This document shows positions 17,905 to 27,346 of a DNA stretch of 64,000 nt, piece by piece (within the stretch, counting starts at the first letter, position 1; each line of letters begins with the position of its first letter). Below the pieces are notes generated by a model. It did not search any database and was not told the DNA's origin. It saw nothing but the letters and a program-made list of their open reading frames with translations. This stretch comes from Variovorax paradoxus (lineage in GTDB: Bacteria; Pseudomonadota; Gammaproteobacteria; Burkholderiales; Burkholderiaceae_C). The stretch covers positions 164,859 through 228,858 of the forward strand of contig NZ_JAGGNV010000008.1 of assembly GCF_018614955.1 (NCBI RefSeq). The letters run 5' to 3'. A program made the translations under genes and the position numbers.

Positions 17905-19098
17905 ATGCCAATACGAAGCAAGGACAACTTCCTCGTCTTCGGCTCCCCGAAGATCGAAGAGGACGAGATACTGGAGATCGAGGCGGTCATGCGCTCCGGC
18001 TGGCTCGGCACAGGTCCGCGGGTGGCGCAGTTCGAGCATGATTTCGGCGTGTACCGCGGTGCAGCGCATGCCGTGGCGTTGAACTCCTGCTCCGCAGCCC
18101 TTCATCTTTCCTTGCTGGCGTCCGGCGTCGGGCCGGGCGACGAAGTCATCACCACGCCGCTGACCTTCTGCGCAACCGTCAACGCCATCATTCACACTGG
18201 GGCAACGCCGGTACTGGCCGACATCGACCCCGACACGCTGAACATCGATCCGGTGCAGGTGCGAGCCAAGTTGAGCAAGCGCACGCGTGCCATCGTGCCG
18301 GTTCACTTCGCGGGGCGGCCCTGCGAAATGGACGAGCTGATGTCGCTGGCGCGGCAGTACGAGCTGAAGGTCATCGAGGACTGCGCCCACGCCATCGAAA
18401 CGCAGTACCACGGCCGCAACGTCGGCACGATCGGCGACTTCGGCTGCTTCTCGTTCTACGTGACCAAGAACGTCGTCACCGGCGAAGGCGGCATGGTCCT
18501 GGCGCACAAGGAGGAGGACGCGGCCCGCATCAAGGTGCTCGGGCTGCACGGGATGAGCAAGGACGCGTGGAAGCGCTTCGGCGACGAAGGCTACAAGCAC
18601 TACTACGTGGTCGAGGCCGGGTTCAAGTACAACATGATGGACCTGCAGGCGGCGATCGGCCTCAAGCAGCTGGCGCGCGTCGAGACGTACTGGCAGCAGC
18701 GCAAGGCCATCTGGAAGCGCTACATCGACGAACTGGCGGACCTTCCGCTGGCACTGCCGCCGAAGCCGGCGCCGGATACGCGCCACGCGCACCATCTCTT
18801 CAGCGTGCAGGTGGACGAGGCGCGCTGCGGCATCTCGCGCGACGCCTTTCTCGACGCCATGACGGCCCAGGGCATCGGCGTCGGCGTGCACTACCTGGCA
18901 CTGACCGAGCACCCCTACTATCAGCAGAGCCTCGGCTGGCGGCCCGAGCACACGCCGCATGCCACGCGCGTGGGCAGGCGGACCGTCTCGCTGCCGATCT
19001 CGGCCAAGCTGAGCGATCAGGACGTCGGCGACGTGATCTCCGCGGTGCGGCTGATTCTGCAGCGGCATGCCGCTCTGGCATCGACCGCGCCGTGCTGA
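17905..19098 (+). CDS. DegT/DnrJ/EryC1/StrS-family aminotransferase
   Basis: 397 residues. VALNSCSAALHLSLLASGVG binds the cofactor phosphate, IEDCAHAIET supplies the ring-stacking Asp region, and K188 in FYVTKNVVTGEGG is the PLP lysine. Such enzymes transfer an amino group to a keto sugar nucleotide for LPS, capsule or glycan synthesis. ATG 17905 was chosen because GGAG lies 5 bases upstream; a TTG at 17860 would add 15 poorly conserved residues. The stop overlaps the GTG of a glycosyltransferase gene, and no other glycan genes adjoin. Confidence 0.92.
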   Translation: MPIRSKDNFLVFGSPKIEEDEILEIEAVMRSGWLGTGPRVAQFEHDFGVYRGAAHAVALNSCSAALHLSLLASGVGPGDEVITTPLTFCATVNAIIHTGATPVLADIDPDTLNIDPVQVRAKLSKRTRAIVPVHFAGRPCEMDELMSLARQYELKVIEDCAHAIETQYHGRNVGTIGDFGCFSFYVTKNVVTGEGGMVLAHKEEDAARIKVLGLHGMSKDAWKRFGDEGYKHYYVVEAGFKYNMMDLQAAIGLKQLARVETYWQQRKAIWKRYIDELADLPLALPPKPAPDTRHAHHLFSVQVDEARCGISRDAFLDAMTAQGIGVGVHYLALTEHPYYQQSLGWRPEHTPHATRVGRRTVSLPISAKLSDQDVGDVISAVRLILQRHAALASTAPC

Positions 19099-20042
19099 TT
19101 TCGATCCTCATCCCGGCTTACGCGCGGCCGGAACAATTGGGCGAAGCGCTGGCAAGCATCGCGCAGCAGGACCGCTCGCTGATCGGCGAGATCATCATCG
19201 GCGACGACAGTCCGCGCTCGTACTGGGCAAGCAACCAGGCGGTCATCGCGGCGAGCGGCCTGGCGGAGCTGATCGAATATCTCCCGAGCGAGCCGTCCAA
19301 GGGGACCTACCCCAACCAATGGTTCCTGGCTTCGCGGGCGAAGTTCGACCATCTGCTTATCCTGCACAACGACGACCAGCTTTGTCCCGGTGCGCTGAGC
19401 CTGCTGGCGGATGCCTGCATCAACGAGACCGATTCGCGCGTGAAGCTGTGGTTCGGCACGCACCTGATCATGGACGCGGCGGGCGCGGTCGACCCCGAGC
19501 GATCCGCCGCCAGCAACCGGTGGTTCGGCAGGCAGGGCCCGGGCACGGCGCGTCCGGTGTGGGAGTGGTGTCTGACGGAGTCCATTCCGCCCAATGCCTT
19601 CCTGGTGGAGAGGGCGACCTATCTGCAATACATGCGCGGCGAGCGCGACGGCAACGTGGGCGACTGGGCCTTTTCGGTGCGTCTGGCCAACGGCGGCGGC
19701 TGGGCGCGCTTCATTGCGCAAACCGTGTCGCGCTACAGGGTGCAGGCTGGATCCGTCACGAGCGCCGGGCCCGGTGTCGACGCTCACAGGGCCTTCGAGC
19801 TGGCGCGCGATTTGCGCGTGCCCCCCGAAATGGAAGCCGCGAAGCGCAAGCGCTTCAACCGGTACATGCTGGTCGTGGCGGTGCGCTATGCACGGGATGG
19901 CGAACGTATGAACGCATGGCGAGCCTTCCTTTCGCGCGACGTTCCCTGGCGGGAGAGATTTTCCCTTCGCTCGGGCCTGGTGCTCTCGATGCTGTTGACG
20001 CCGCGGCCGTTCTGGCTCTGGGCGCTGCACTACAAGAAGTGA
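19092..20042 (+). CDS. family 2 glycosyltransferase
   Basis: About 316 residues starting with GTG 19092 (LISILIPAYARPEQLGEAL), the standard GT-A N-terminus. The nucleotide-sugar/metal motif is seen at LLILHNDDQL, and an acceptor-side acidic motif at GNVGDWAFSVRL. The C-terminal 70 residues are basic and end with a weakly hydrophobic segment. It overlaps the aminotransferase stop by 7 bases, so the two should act on the same glycan. Donor and acceptor are unknown. Confidence 0.87.
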   Translation: MLISILIPAYARPEQLGEALASIAQQDRSLIGEIIIGDDSPRSYWASNQAVIAASGLAELIEYLPSEPSKGTYPNQWFLASRAKFDHLLILHNDDQLCPGALSLLADACINETDSRVKLWFGTHLIMDAAGAVDPERSAASNRWFGRQGPGTARPVWEWCLTESIPPNAFLVERATYLQYMRGERDGNVGDWAFSVRLANGGGWARFIAQTVSRYRVQAGSVTSAGPGVDAHRAFELARDLRVPPEMEAAKRKRFNRYMLVVAVRYARDGERMNAWRAFLSRDVPWRERFSLRSGLVLSMLLTPRPFWLWALHYKK

Positions 20043-20054
20043 GCGGGTCGGCGG

Positions 20055-21092
20055 CTACACCTGCCCCTTGATCGGCTTGTGCTTGAAAACCGCGCGGATC
20101 ACGCCGTGGTCGTTGGTGCCGTCGGCCTTGTGGTTGTCGAAGTTGAGGTGGTCGTTGTTCACGGCCATGCCGTCGAAGAGCCAACGCCGCTTTCTGCTGT
20201 TGTCGTAGAACTCTTCACTGACCAGGATGTGATCGAGCGATTCGCGGATGTCCTGGTGGACATGCGTGTAGTAGACGTCGCGCGTGTCCCGGTACTCCTG
20301 GAGCGTTTGTGCGGTGTAGAGCGCCACGTCCCCGCCGCCGACCGAATCGCCCACCAGATACCTCGGCTGCTCCGTCAGGATGTTGGCGGTGTTGCTCTGT
20401 TGGCCGTCGTTGATGTCGCCGAGCACGATCACCGGCGTGTCGTTGCCCTTCATCTGCTCGGTCAGAAGAAAGCGCAGTGCTGCTGCCTCGGCCGTGCGTC
20501 GGATCGTCGACAGTGCAGCACCCAGCGCTGTCGCGTGTTTGCCATAGCTCGTTTTATCCGCCTTGAACCAGGGCTCGTTGAACACCTTCGTGGGGGCCTT
20601 CGACTTGAAATGGCAAACGTAGACGTGAACGTCCGGCTCGTCGGCACGCGGTTTGATCGTGAAATGAGCAATCGGCCTGGAAAAGCCGTCGATCGCCACG
20701 TCGATCACCGGCGTCTGCGGATCGTCGCCGCTGGACCGAAGCTCGAACTTCTCGGGAAATTCGCTGATCCAGTTCGGCTCGCCGGTGAGCAGCCCCTTGC
20801 GGACGATCGCGGCGCAGACGATCTTGGTGCCGTTGGCATCGGGCGGCACCAGCATCTCGTAGTCGTCCGCCAGGCCGGCGGCGTTGAGCGCCCTGGCGAG
20901 CGAAGCCGCGTGCCATAACTCCTGAAAGCCGAAAACGTCCGATTTCAGAATGATCAGCTGCCGTGCTGTCCAGGCAATCTTGAGCTCGTATTCTTCCTGG
21001 CTCCAACCGTCCTTGTCCGTATAGAGCGGGAGGCCGGGCTCGTTGAGGTTGTAGAGATTGAACGTTGCAAAGCTCAGTTCCTTCAGGTTCAT
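20055..21092 (-). CDS. endonuclease/exonuclease/phosphatase-family protein
   Basis: 345 residues. The Mg-dependent DNase I-like fold is shown by SFATFNLYNLNEPG (Asn), FGFQELWH (metal Glu), YVCHFKSKAPT (His), ILGDINDGQQSN (Asp/Asn) and the final DHGVIRAVF (Asp-His). No signal peptide is apparent. It could cleave nucleic acid or phosphodiesters/phosphoesters; the substrate cannot be told. ATG 21092 was preferred over 21116 because AGGAGG lies at 21100-21105, 7 bases upstream. It converges with the glycosyltransferase gene. Confidence 0.87.
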   Translation of the reverse strand: MNLKELSFATFNLYNLNEPGLPLYTDKDGWSQEEYELKIAWTARQLIILKSDVFGFQELWHAASLARALNAAGLADDYEMLVPPDANGTKIVCAAIVRKGLLTGEPNWISEFPEKFELRSSGDDPQTPVIDVAIDGFSRPIAHFTIKPRADEPDVHVYVCHFKSKAPTKVFNEPWFKADKTSYGKHATALGAALSTIRRTAEAAALRFLLTEQMKGNDTPVIVLGDINDGQQSNTANILTEQPRYLVGDSVGGGDVALYTAQTLQEYRDTRDVYYTHVHQDIRESLDHILVSEEFYDNSRKRRWLFDGMAVNNDHLNFDNHKADGTNDHGVIRAVFKHKPIKGQV

Positions 21093-21229
21093 CGTCGAGC
21101 CTCCTGTTGGCGCCATCGAAGTTAGCCGCGGTTCATGACAGCCATGCGTCCATCTCCCGGCATCGTGCTAGCACAGCGCGCCGCATTGCGCTCCCCAACG
21201 CCCATTGCCGCCTTGGCGACAATGGGCGC

Positions 21230-22435
21230 ATGACTTCTTCGCGCTTCTTCAAGATCGCGCTCGTGCTGGGCCTCTTGTCGGCCATCGGCCCGTTCGCGAT
21301 CGACATGTACCTTCCCGCGCTGCCGGAGATCGGCGCGAGCCTCGGCGCCGGCATCGGTCCGGTGCAGATGAGCCTGACGGCCTTCTTCATCTCGCTCGGC
21401 GTCGGACAGCTCTTGTACGGGCCGGTGTCGGACATGGTGGGACGCAAGCCGCCGCTGTACTTCGGGCTCGGGCTGTTCGCGCTGGCCAGCATCGGCTGTG
21501 CGCTCGCCACCGACATCCAGACCCTGATCGCTCTGCGCTTCGTGCAGGGGCTCGGCGCCGCGGCCGGCATGGCGATTCCGCGCGCCGTGGTGCGCGATCT
21601 GCACACCGGCAACGATGCAGCGCGGCTGATGTCCTTGCTGATGCTGGTGTTCAGCGTGTCGCCGATCCTGGCGCCCTTGGCCGGCAGCGGCGTGATCGCC
21701 CTCGCCGGCTGGCGCGGCGTGTTCTGGGCCGTGACGCTGGCGGCCGTGGCCGGCCTCGCGCTGATGGGCGTGATGCTGAAGGAGACCCGGCCTGCCGGAG
21801 AGCGGGTGGAAAGCAGCCTGGGCAGCGCGCTTCGCGCCTACGGTGTGCTGCTGCGCGACACGCACTATCTCGGCCTGGTCTTCATCGGCGCCTTCGCGAT
21901 GGCCGGCTTCTTCGTCTACCTGGCCAACTCGTCCTTCGTGATGATCGACCACTACGGCCTTTCGCCGACGCTCTACAGCCTGGCCTTCGGCATCAACGCG
22001 GCCGCCTTCTTCGGCGCCGCGCAGCTCAACGGCGCGCTGTGCGAGCGCTTCGGCATCGTGCGCGTGGTGAAGGCCAGCGTGAGCGCCTGCGGGCTCGTCA
22101 TGCTGGCGATGTTCGCCTACTACCTGGCCGGCGGCGACCGCCTGGCGGTGCTGATCGTGCTGTACTTCATCGCCAGCGGCTTCATGGGCCTCGTGATTCC
22201 GACCACCTCGGTGCTGGCGCTCGAGAAGCACGGCGCGATCGCCGGCACGGCATCGGCCCTGCTGGGCACGCTGCAGATGCTGACCGGCGCGGTGGTGATG
22301 GCGGTGATCGGCCTGTTCACCGACGGCCGGCCCTTGCCGATGGTGACGGGCATGGCCGCGGGTGCGCTGATCGCGGTGGTGCTGACATGGTTCACGCTCG
22401 GCGGCCGGCAGCCGGTGCCCTATGCGGCGCGCTGA
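21230..22435 (+). CDS. MFS multidrug exporter, Bcr/CflA type (DHA1)
   Basis: 401 residues, twelve spans. GPFAIDMYLPALPEIGASLG is the Bcr/CflA signature of the first span, GQLLYGPVSDMVGRKPPL is the loop 2-3 motif, and RFVQGLGAAAGMAIPRAVVRD follows. It would export drugs by proton antiport. The next gene overlaps its end by 14 bases, so two exporters of different MFS subfamilies are co-transcribed. Confidence 0.93.
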   Translation: MTSSRFFKIALVLGLLSAIGPFAIDMYLPALPEIGASLGAGIGPVQMSLTAFFISLGVGQLLYGPVSDMVGRKPPLYFGLGLFALASIGCALATDIQTLIALRFVQGLGAAAGMAIPRAVVRDLHTGNDAARLMSLLMLVFSVSPILAPLAGSGVIALAGWRGVFWAVTLAAVAGLALMGVMLKETRPAGERVESSLGSALRAYGVLLRDTHYLGLVFIGAFAMAGFFVYLANSSFVMIDHYGLSPTLYSLAFGINAAAFFGAAQLNGALCERFGIVRVVKASVSACGLVMLAMFAYYLAGGDRLAVLIVLYFIASGFMGLVIPTTSVLALEKHGAIAGTASALLGTLQMLTGAVVMAVIGLFTDGRPLPMVTGMAAGALIAVVLTWFTLGGRQPVPYAAR

Positions 22436-23855
22436 GCCGGTGACCCGCTCCCAAGCGCCCGCGCTCGACGGCCTGCCGCTGCCGCAGCGCCGGCACGCGA
22501 TGCTGGTGATCATCCTCGGCATCGCGGTCGCGGTGCTCGACGGCACCATCGTCAACCTGGCGCTGCCGGGGATCGCGCGCGAGCTCCATGCCGATCCGGC
22601 GCATGCGATCTGGGTGGTCAACGCCTACCAGATCGCCACGCTGGTGATGCTGCTGCCGCTGGCTTCGCTGGGCGACCTGGTGGGCTACCGGCGGGTCTAC
22701 CTGGTGGGCATGGCGCTGTTCGCCTTTGCCTCGCTCGGCGCCGTGCTGGCCGATTCGCTCGCGACGCTGATCGCCGCGCGCGCGGTGCAGGGGCTGGGCG
22801 CCGCCGGCATCATGAGCGTCAACGCGGCGCTGGTGCGGCTGATCTACCCCAGGGCACAGCTCGGCCGCGGCATGGCGATCAACTCGATGGTGGTGGCGAC
22901 TGCGTCGGTGGCAGGGCCCTCGGTGGCGGCCGCGATTCTGTCGGTGGCTTCCTGGCCCTGGCTGTTCGTGCTCAATGTGCCGCTGGGCGCGCTGGTCCTG
23001 GCGCTGGGCTTCTACGCGCTGCCGGCCAACCGCGTGGCAGCCGCGGCCGGCGCGCGCTTCTCGGTCGTCGACGTGGCGCTCAACGTGCTGATGTTCTCGC
23101 TCGTCTTCATCGGTGCCGACCGGCTCGGCGTGCGCAGCAGCGATGCAGGGCAGGGCGCACAGCCCATGGCCTGGGCGCTGCTGCTGGCCGGCGCGGCGGT
23201 GGGCTTCGTCTACCTGCGGCGCCAGCGCGCGCTGGCCGTGCCGCTGTTTCCGGTCGACCTGCTGCGCATCCCGGTGTTCGCGTTGTCGATGGGAACTTCG
23301 GTGGCGGCGTTCTGCGCGCAGATGCTGTCCTTCATCGCGCTGCCTTTTCTGCTGCTCGAGACCTACGGGCGCTCGCATGTGGAGGCTGGCCTGCTGATCA
23401 CCGCCTGGCCGCTGGCGATCGTGGTGATGGCGCCGATCGCGGGCCGGCTGATCGGCCGCTATCCCGACGGCCTGCTGGGCGGCATCGGCCTCGGCCTGCT
23501 CGCCGTCGGCCTGACATTGCTCGCGGCACTGCCCACGCAGCCGGGCAATGCCGACATCGTCTGGCGCATGGCGCTATGCGGCCTGGGCTTCGGCCTGTTC
23601 CAGTCGCCCAACAACCACACCATCGTGACCTCGCCGCCCGCGCACCGCAGCGGCGCCGCGAGCGGCATGCTGGGCACGGCACGGCTCACCGGCCAGACCC
23701 TGGGCGCCGTGCTGCTGGCCGCCATCTTCAGCGTCTGGAGCCCGCACGACGGCAAGGGCCAGGTGATCGCGCTCGGGCTGGCCGCCTGCTGCGCGGCCGT
23801 GGCGGCGGTGTGCAGCGCGCTGCGCACGCGCGAGCCCAGCACCCGCCACGCCTGA
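22422..23855 (+). CDS. MFS transporter, DHA2 (EmrB/QacA-like)
   Basis: 477 residues with about fourteen spans. AVAVLDGTIVNLALPGIAREL is the DHA2 first-span motif, WVVNAYQIATLVMLLPLASLGDLVGYRRV the loop 2-3 motif, and ARAVQGLGAAGIMSVNAAL follows. It probably exports organic cations or other toxic compounds. ATG 22422 lies inside the preceding gene; GTG 22440 is an alternative. No membrane-fusion partner (EmrA) is encoded nearby. Confidence 0.92.
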   Translation: MRRAEPVTRSQAPALDGLPLPQRRHAMLVIILGIAVAVLDGTIVNLALPGIARELHADPAHAIWVVNAYQIATLVMLLPLASLGDLVGYRRVYLVGMALFAFASLGAVLADSLATLIAARAVQGLGAAGIMSVNAALVRLIYPRAQLGRGMAINSMVVATASVAGPSVAAAILSVASWPWLFVLNVPLGALVLALGFYALPANRVAAAAGARFSVVDVALNVLMFSLVFIGADRLGVRSSDAGQGAQPMAWALLLAGAAVGFVYLRRQRALAVPLFPVDLLRIPVFALSMGTSVAAFCAQMLSFIALPFLLLETYGRSHVEAGLLITAWPLAIVVMAPIAGRLIGRYPDGLLGGIGLGLLAVGLTLLAALPTQPGNADIVWRMALCGLGFGLFQSPNNHTIVTSPPAHRSGAASGMLGTARLTGQTLGAVLLAAIFSVWSPHDGKGQVIALGLAACCAAVAAVCSALRTREPSTRHA

Positions 23856-23871
23856 GCGGCGCTTCCTTGCT

Positions 23872-24084
23872 TCAGCGCCGCGCAGCGGCCGTGACGATGC
23901 GTCCCACCGCGCTCCACGGATCGAGCTGCTGCGCCAGCAGGTAGTAGGCCTGGAACACGGTGGAGGAACTCACGCCGCGGCTGGCGCGGGCCTGGCGCAC
24001 CGAAGGCAGGCGGTCGCCGGGATGCAGCACGCCGGCGCGGATGGAGTCCGCCATGTCCGCGGCCAATGATTCGTAGCGCTTCAT
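23872..24084 (-). pseudogene. truncated GntR/MocR-type regulator, helix-turn-helix only
   Basis: 70 residues. YESLAADMADSIRAG, then LHPGDRLPSVRQARASRGVS and STVFQAYYLL match the winged-helix domain of MocR regulators (GntR domain fused to an aminotransferase). Similarity stops after YYLL, and the frame closes 20 residues later without the wing or the 350-residue aminotransferase domain. It is read as a deletion remnant. The possibility that it is a short functional repressor cannot be excluded. It diverges from the flavoprotein gene at 24154. Confidence 0.6.
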
Positions 24085-24153
24085 GCCGCTTCTGTTATTC
24101 CCGTTTCGCATCTATCCTGAGCGTCCTGTTTCCCTGATTGGAGCAGCATCCAA

Positions 24154-25542
24154 ATGAGCGAGAGATACGATTGCGTCGTCATCGGAACCGGCCAGTCCGG
24201 GCCTTCATTGGCCGTGCGCCTGGCGCAGGCCGGCCGCAAGACCGCCGTCGTCGAGCGCAAGCTGTTCGGCGGCACTTGCGTCAACACCGGCTGCATCCCC
24301 ACCAAGACCTTGATCGCGAGCGCGCGGGTCGCCTACCTGGCACGCCGCGCCGGCGACTTCGGCGTGATGGTCGATAACGTGCGCGTCGACATGGCGCGCG
24401 TCAAGGCACGAAAGGATGCCGTGGTGCGGGCATCCAACCAGGGCGTCGAGCAATGGCTCAAGGGCACGCCGAATCTCACGGTCTACCAGGGACATGCGCG
24501 CTTCGAAGGTCCGCGCACGATCCGGGTCGGCGACGCGCAGCTCGAGGCCGGCGAGATCTTCATCGACGTCGGCACGCGCGCGCATGTTCCGGACCTTCCA
24601 GGCCTCAACGAGGTCGACCATCTCACGAATGGCGGCATGCTCGAGCTCGACACCCTGCCCGAGCACCTGGTGGTGGTCGGCGGGAGCTACATCGGCCTGG
24701 AGTTCGCCCAGATGTACCGGCGCTTCGGCGCCCGCGTCTCCGTCGTCGAGATGGGGCCGCGATTGATCTCGCGCGAGGACGAGGAGGTGTCGGCGGCGAT
24801 CCGCGAGATCCTCGAAGGCGAAGGCATCCAGGTCCGGCTCAACGCCAAGTGCATCACGCTGGCACGGCGCAGGCGCGGCATCGGCGTCGGACTCGACTGC
24901 CAGGACGACCCGCACGAGATCGAGGGCTCGCACCTGCTGCTCGCGGTCGGACGCCGGCCGAACACCGACGACCTCGGGCTCGACAAGGCGGGCGTGAAGA
25001 CGGATGCGCGCGGCTACATCACGGTGGACGAAGAGCTGCGTACCAGCGCGCCGGGCATCTGGGCGCTCGGCGACGTCAACGGCCGCGGCGCCTTCACCCA
25101 CACCTCCTACAACGACTACGAGATCGTGGCGGCCAACCTGCTCGACAACGAGCATCGGCGCGTCTCCGATCGCCTGCCTGCTTATGCGCTGTATGTCGAT
25201 CCGCCGCTGGGCCGGGTCGGCATGACGGAGCGCGAGCTCAGGCAGGACGGCCGCCGCGCACTCGTTGCGAAGCTGCCGATGAGCCGTGTCGGCCGTGCGA
25301 AGGAACGCAGCGAGACGCTGGGCTTCATGAGCATCCTGGTTGACGCATCGGACCAGAAGATCCTCGGCGCTGCGATCCTTGGCATCGAGGGCGACGAGGT
25401 GATCCATTCGATCCTCGACTTGATGGCCGCCGGCGCGCCGTACACGGTGCTCCAGCGAGCGATGCACATCCATCCGACCGTCTCGGAATTCATTCCCACG
25501 CTGCTGGGCAAGCTGGAGCCTCTGAGAGCGCTCGCCTCATGA
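24154..25542 (+). CDS. mercuric-reductase-like FAD/NAD(P) disulfide oxidoreductase
   Basis: 462 residues. The N-terminal FAD site GTGQSGPSLAVRLAQAGRKT, the redox pair C42/C47 in GGTCVNTGCIPTK, the NAD(P) site VVGGSYIGLEFAQMYRRFG and the FAD ribityl motif WALGDVNGRGAFTHTS place it in the class I disulfide oxidoreductases. The dimer domain ends in MHIHPTVSEFIPTLLG. It lacks an N-terminal heavy-metal domain and the C-terminal vicinal cysteines of true MerA, and no mer genes adjoin, so mercury reduction is doubtful. The acceptor is unknown. Confidence 0.9.
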   Translation: MSERYDCVVIGTGQSGPSLAVRLAQAGRKTAVVERKLFGGTCVNTGCIPTKTLIASARVAYLARRAGDFGVMVDNVRVDMARVKARKDAVVRASNQGVEQWLKGTPNLTVYQGHARFEGPRTIRVGDAQLEAGEIFIDVGTRAHVPDLPGLNEVDHLTNGGMLELDTLPEHLVVVGGSYIGLEFAQMYRRFGARVSVVEMGPRLISREDEEVSAAIREILEGEGIQVRLNAKCITLARRRRGIGVGLDCQDDPHEIEGSHLLLAVGRRPNTDDLGLDKAGVKTDARGYITVDEELRTSAPGIWALGDVNGRGAFTHTSYNDYEIVAANLLDNEHRRVSDRLPAYALYVDPPLGRVGMTERELRQDGRRALVAKLPMSRVGRAKERSETLGFMSILVDASDQKILGAAILGIEGDEVIHSILDLMAAGAPYTVLQRAMHIHPTVSEFIPTLLGKLEPLRALAS

Positions 25543-25597
25543 GCCGCAGGGCCGTTCCCAAGGCGAATACCGCAGCGCGAAGCGCGGAGGTTACCTA

Positions 25598-27202
25598 ATG
25601 ACCCAGATCGGCAAGCCGCCGGGCGACGACACGCTGATCCGCCACGGCTGCGAAGCGGTGCCGTGCCCCAAGGCCTCCAAGCCCTGGGTGCTGGCCGCGG
25701 CGATCGTCGGATCGAGCATGGCCTTCATCGACGGCACGGTGGTGAACGTGGCGCTGCCCGCGATCCAGAACGATCTGCGCGCGACGGCCTTCCAGGCGCA
25801 GTGGGTGGTGGAGTCCTATGCGCTCTTCCTCGCGGCGCTGCTGCTGGCGGGCGGCGCGCTCGGCGACCGCTTCGGGCGGCGGCGCATCTTCGCCCTCGGC
25901 GTCGTGATCTTCGCGCTGGCCTCGGTGGGCTGCGCGCTCGCGGGCAGCGTGCAGCAGCTCATCCTCGCGCGTGCCGTGCAAGGCATCGGCGGCGCCTTGC
26001 TGGTGCCGGGCAGCCTGGCGCTGATCAGTGCCTCCTTTCCCGAGAAGGAGCGCGGGCGGGCGATCGGCACCTGGTCGGGTTTCAGCGGCATCACCGCCGC
26101 CATCGGGCCGGTGGTCGGCGGATTCCTGGTCGATCACTACTCGTGGATCTGGGCCTTCCTCGTCAATGTGCCGATGGCCGTCGCGGTGCTGCTGATCGTC
26201 TGGCGCCACGTCCCGGAAAGCCGCGGCAGCGCTGCCGACGGCGGGCTGGACCTCTGGGGCGCGGCGCTCGCCACTGTCGCGCTCGGCGGCATCGTCTATG
26301 CGTTCATCGAGGCACCCACGCAGGGCTGGAACTCGCCGGCCGTGCTGGCGGCGCTGGCCTCGGGCATCGCGGCCAGCGCCGCCTTCGTGGTGGTCGAAGG
26401 CCGTGTCCGATCGCCGATGCTGCCGCTCTCGCTCATGCGCATCGGCAATTTCGGCGGCGCCAACCTGTTGACGCTGCTGCTCTATGCGGCGCTGGGCGGC
26501 GGGCTCTACTTCTTTCCGCTCAACCTGATCCAGGTGCAGGGCTACTCGGCCACGGTGGCCGGCGCGGCGCTCTTGCCCTTCATCCTGATCATGTTCGCGC
26601 TCTCCGGCTGGGCCGGGCAGCTGGTGGACCGCTTCGGTCCGCGCCTGCCGCTGGTGGTGGGGCCGGCCATCGCGGCGGCGGGCTTCGCACTGTTCGCGGT
26701 GCCGGGCGTCGGCGCCAACTACTGGACCGCCTTCTTCCCGGCCGTGGTGGTGCTCGGCTTCGGCATGACGATCACGGTCGCGCCGCTCACGACCACGGTG
26801 ATGAACGCGGTCGGACCGGATTCGGCAGGCATCGCATCGGGCGTCAACAACGCGGTGTCGCGCGCGGCCTCGGTGCTTGCAATCGCGGTCTTCGGCGTGG
26901 TGATGGCCTGGGCCTTCGATGCGATGCTGGTCCATGGCCTGCGCGAGGCGGGCGCGTCGGCCGAAACCAGCGCCTTCTTCGAAAGCCAGCGCAGCAGGCT
27001 CGCGGGCGCGGAGATGCCGCCGGGCATCGATGCGGCCGCGGCGGCCGCGCTCAAGAGAGCGGTCGCCGAATCCTTCGTGGCCGGTTTCCGCTGGGTCATG
27101 CTGCTCTGCGCCGGCTTGGCGCTGCTGAGCGCGCTGAGCGCGTGGATGATGATCGGCCGCGGTCCCGGCCGCGCGGCCGTTCCCGCTTCCGCGCGCCGAT
27201 AG
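25598..27202 (+). CDS. MFS transporter, DHA2 (EmrB/QacA-like), 14 spans
   Basis: 534 residues. GSSMAFIDGTVVNVALPAIQ, then WVVESYALFLAALLLAGGAL and GDRFGRRRIFALGVVIFA give the DHA2 first-span and loop motifs; LARAVQGIGGALLVPGSLAL follows. The C-terminal 90 residues include a periplasmic loop before the last span. It likely exports a toxic small molecule. It begins 55 bases after the flavoprotein gene on the same strand and may be co-transcribed with it. Confidence 0.92.
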   Translation: MTQIGKPPGDDTLIRHGCEAVPCPKASKPWVLAAAIVGSSMAFIDGTVVNVALPAIQNDLRATAFQAQWVVESYALFLAALLLAGGALGDRFGRRRIFALGVVIFALASVGCALAGSVQQLILARAVQGIGGALLVPGSLALISASFPEKERGRAIGTWSGFSGITAAIGPVVGGFLVDHYSWIWAFLVNVPMAVAVLLIVWRHVPESRGSAADGGLDLWGAALATVALGGIVYAFIEAPTQGWNSPAVLAALASGIAASAAFVVVEGRVRSPMLPLSLMRIGNFGGANLLTLLLYAALGGGLYFFPLNLIQVQGYSATVAGAALLPFILIMFALSGWAGQLVDRFGPRLPLVVGPAIAAAGFALFAVPGVGANYWTAFFPAVVVLGFGMTITVAPLTTTVMNAVGPDSAGIASGVNNAVSRAASVLAIAVFGVVMAWAFDAMLVHGLREAGASAETSAFFESQRSRLAGAEMPPGIDAAAAAALKRAVAESFVAGFRWVMLLCAGLALLSALSAWMMIGRGPGRAAVPASARR

Positions 27203-27346
27203 TCCTCGCGCCGCGCCTGCTTCTTCGGCCTTGCTTACGTCCTTTGCGTTAGCGCGCATGGCCGATAGGCAAAGCACTACCCCGCATCGACACTGCGCCT
27301 CGTGTTTGCCCATTCACCGACGTTGTCGGACGCAGGAGCAATGGCA

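Noticed and set aside
24154..25542. Mercuric reductase (merA)
   Set aside because: The redox CxxxxC is shared by all disulfide oxidoreductases of this class. The N-terminal metal domain, C-terminal cysteine pair and any mer genes are missing.
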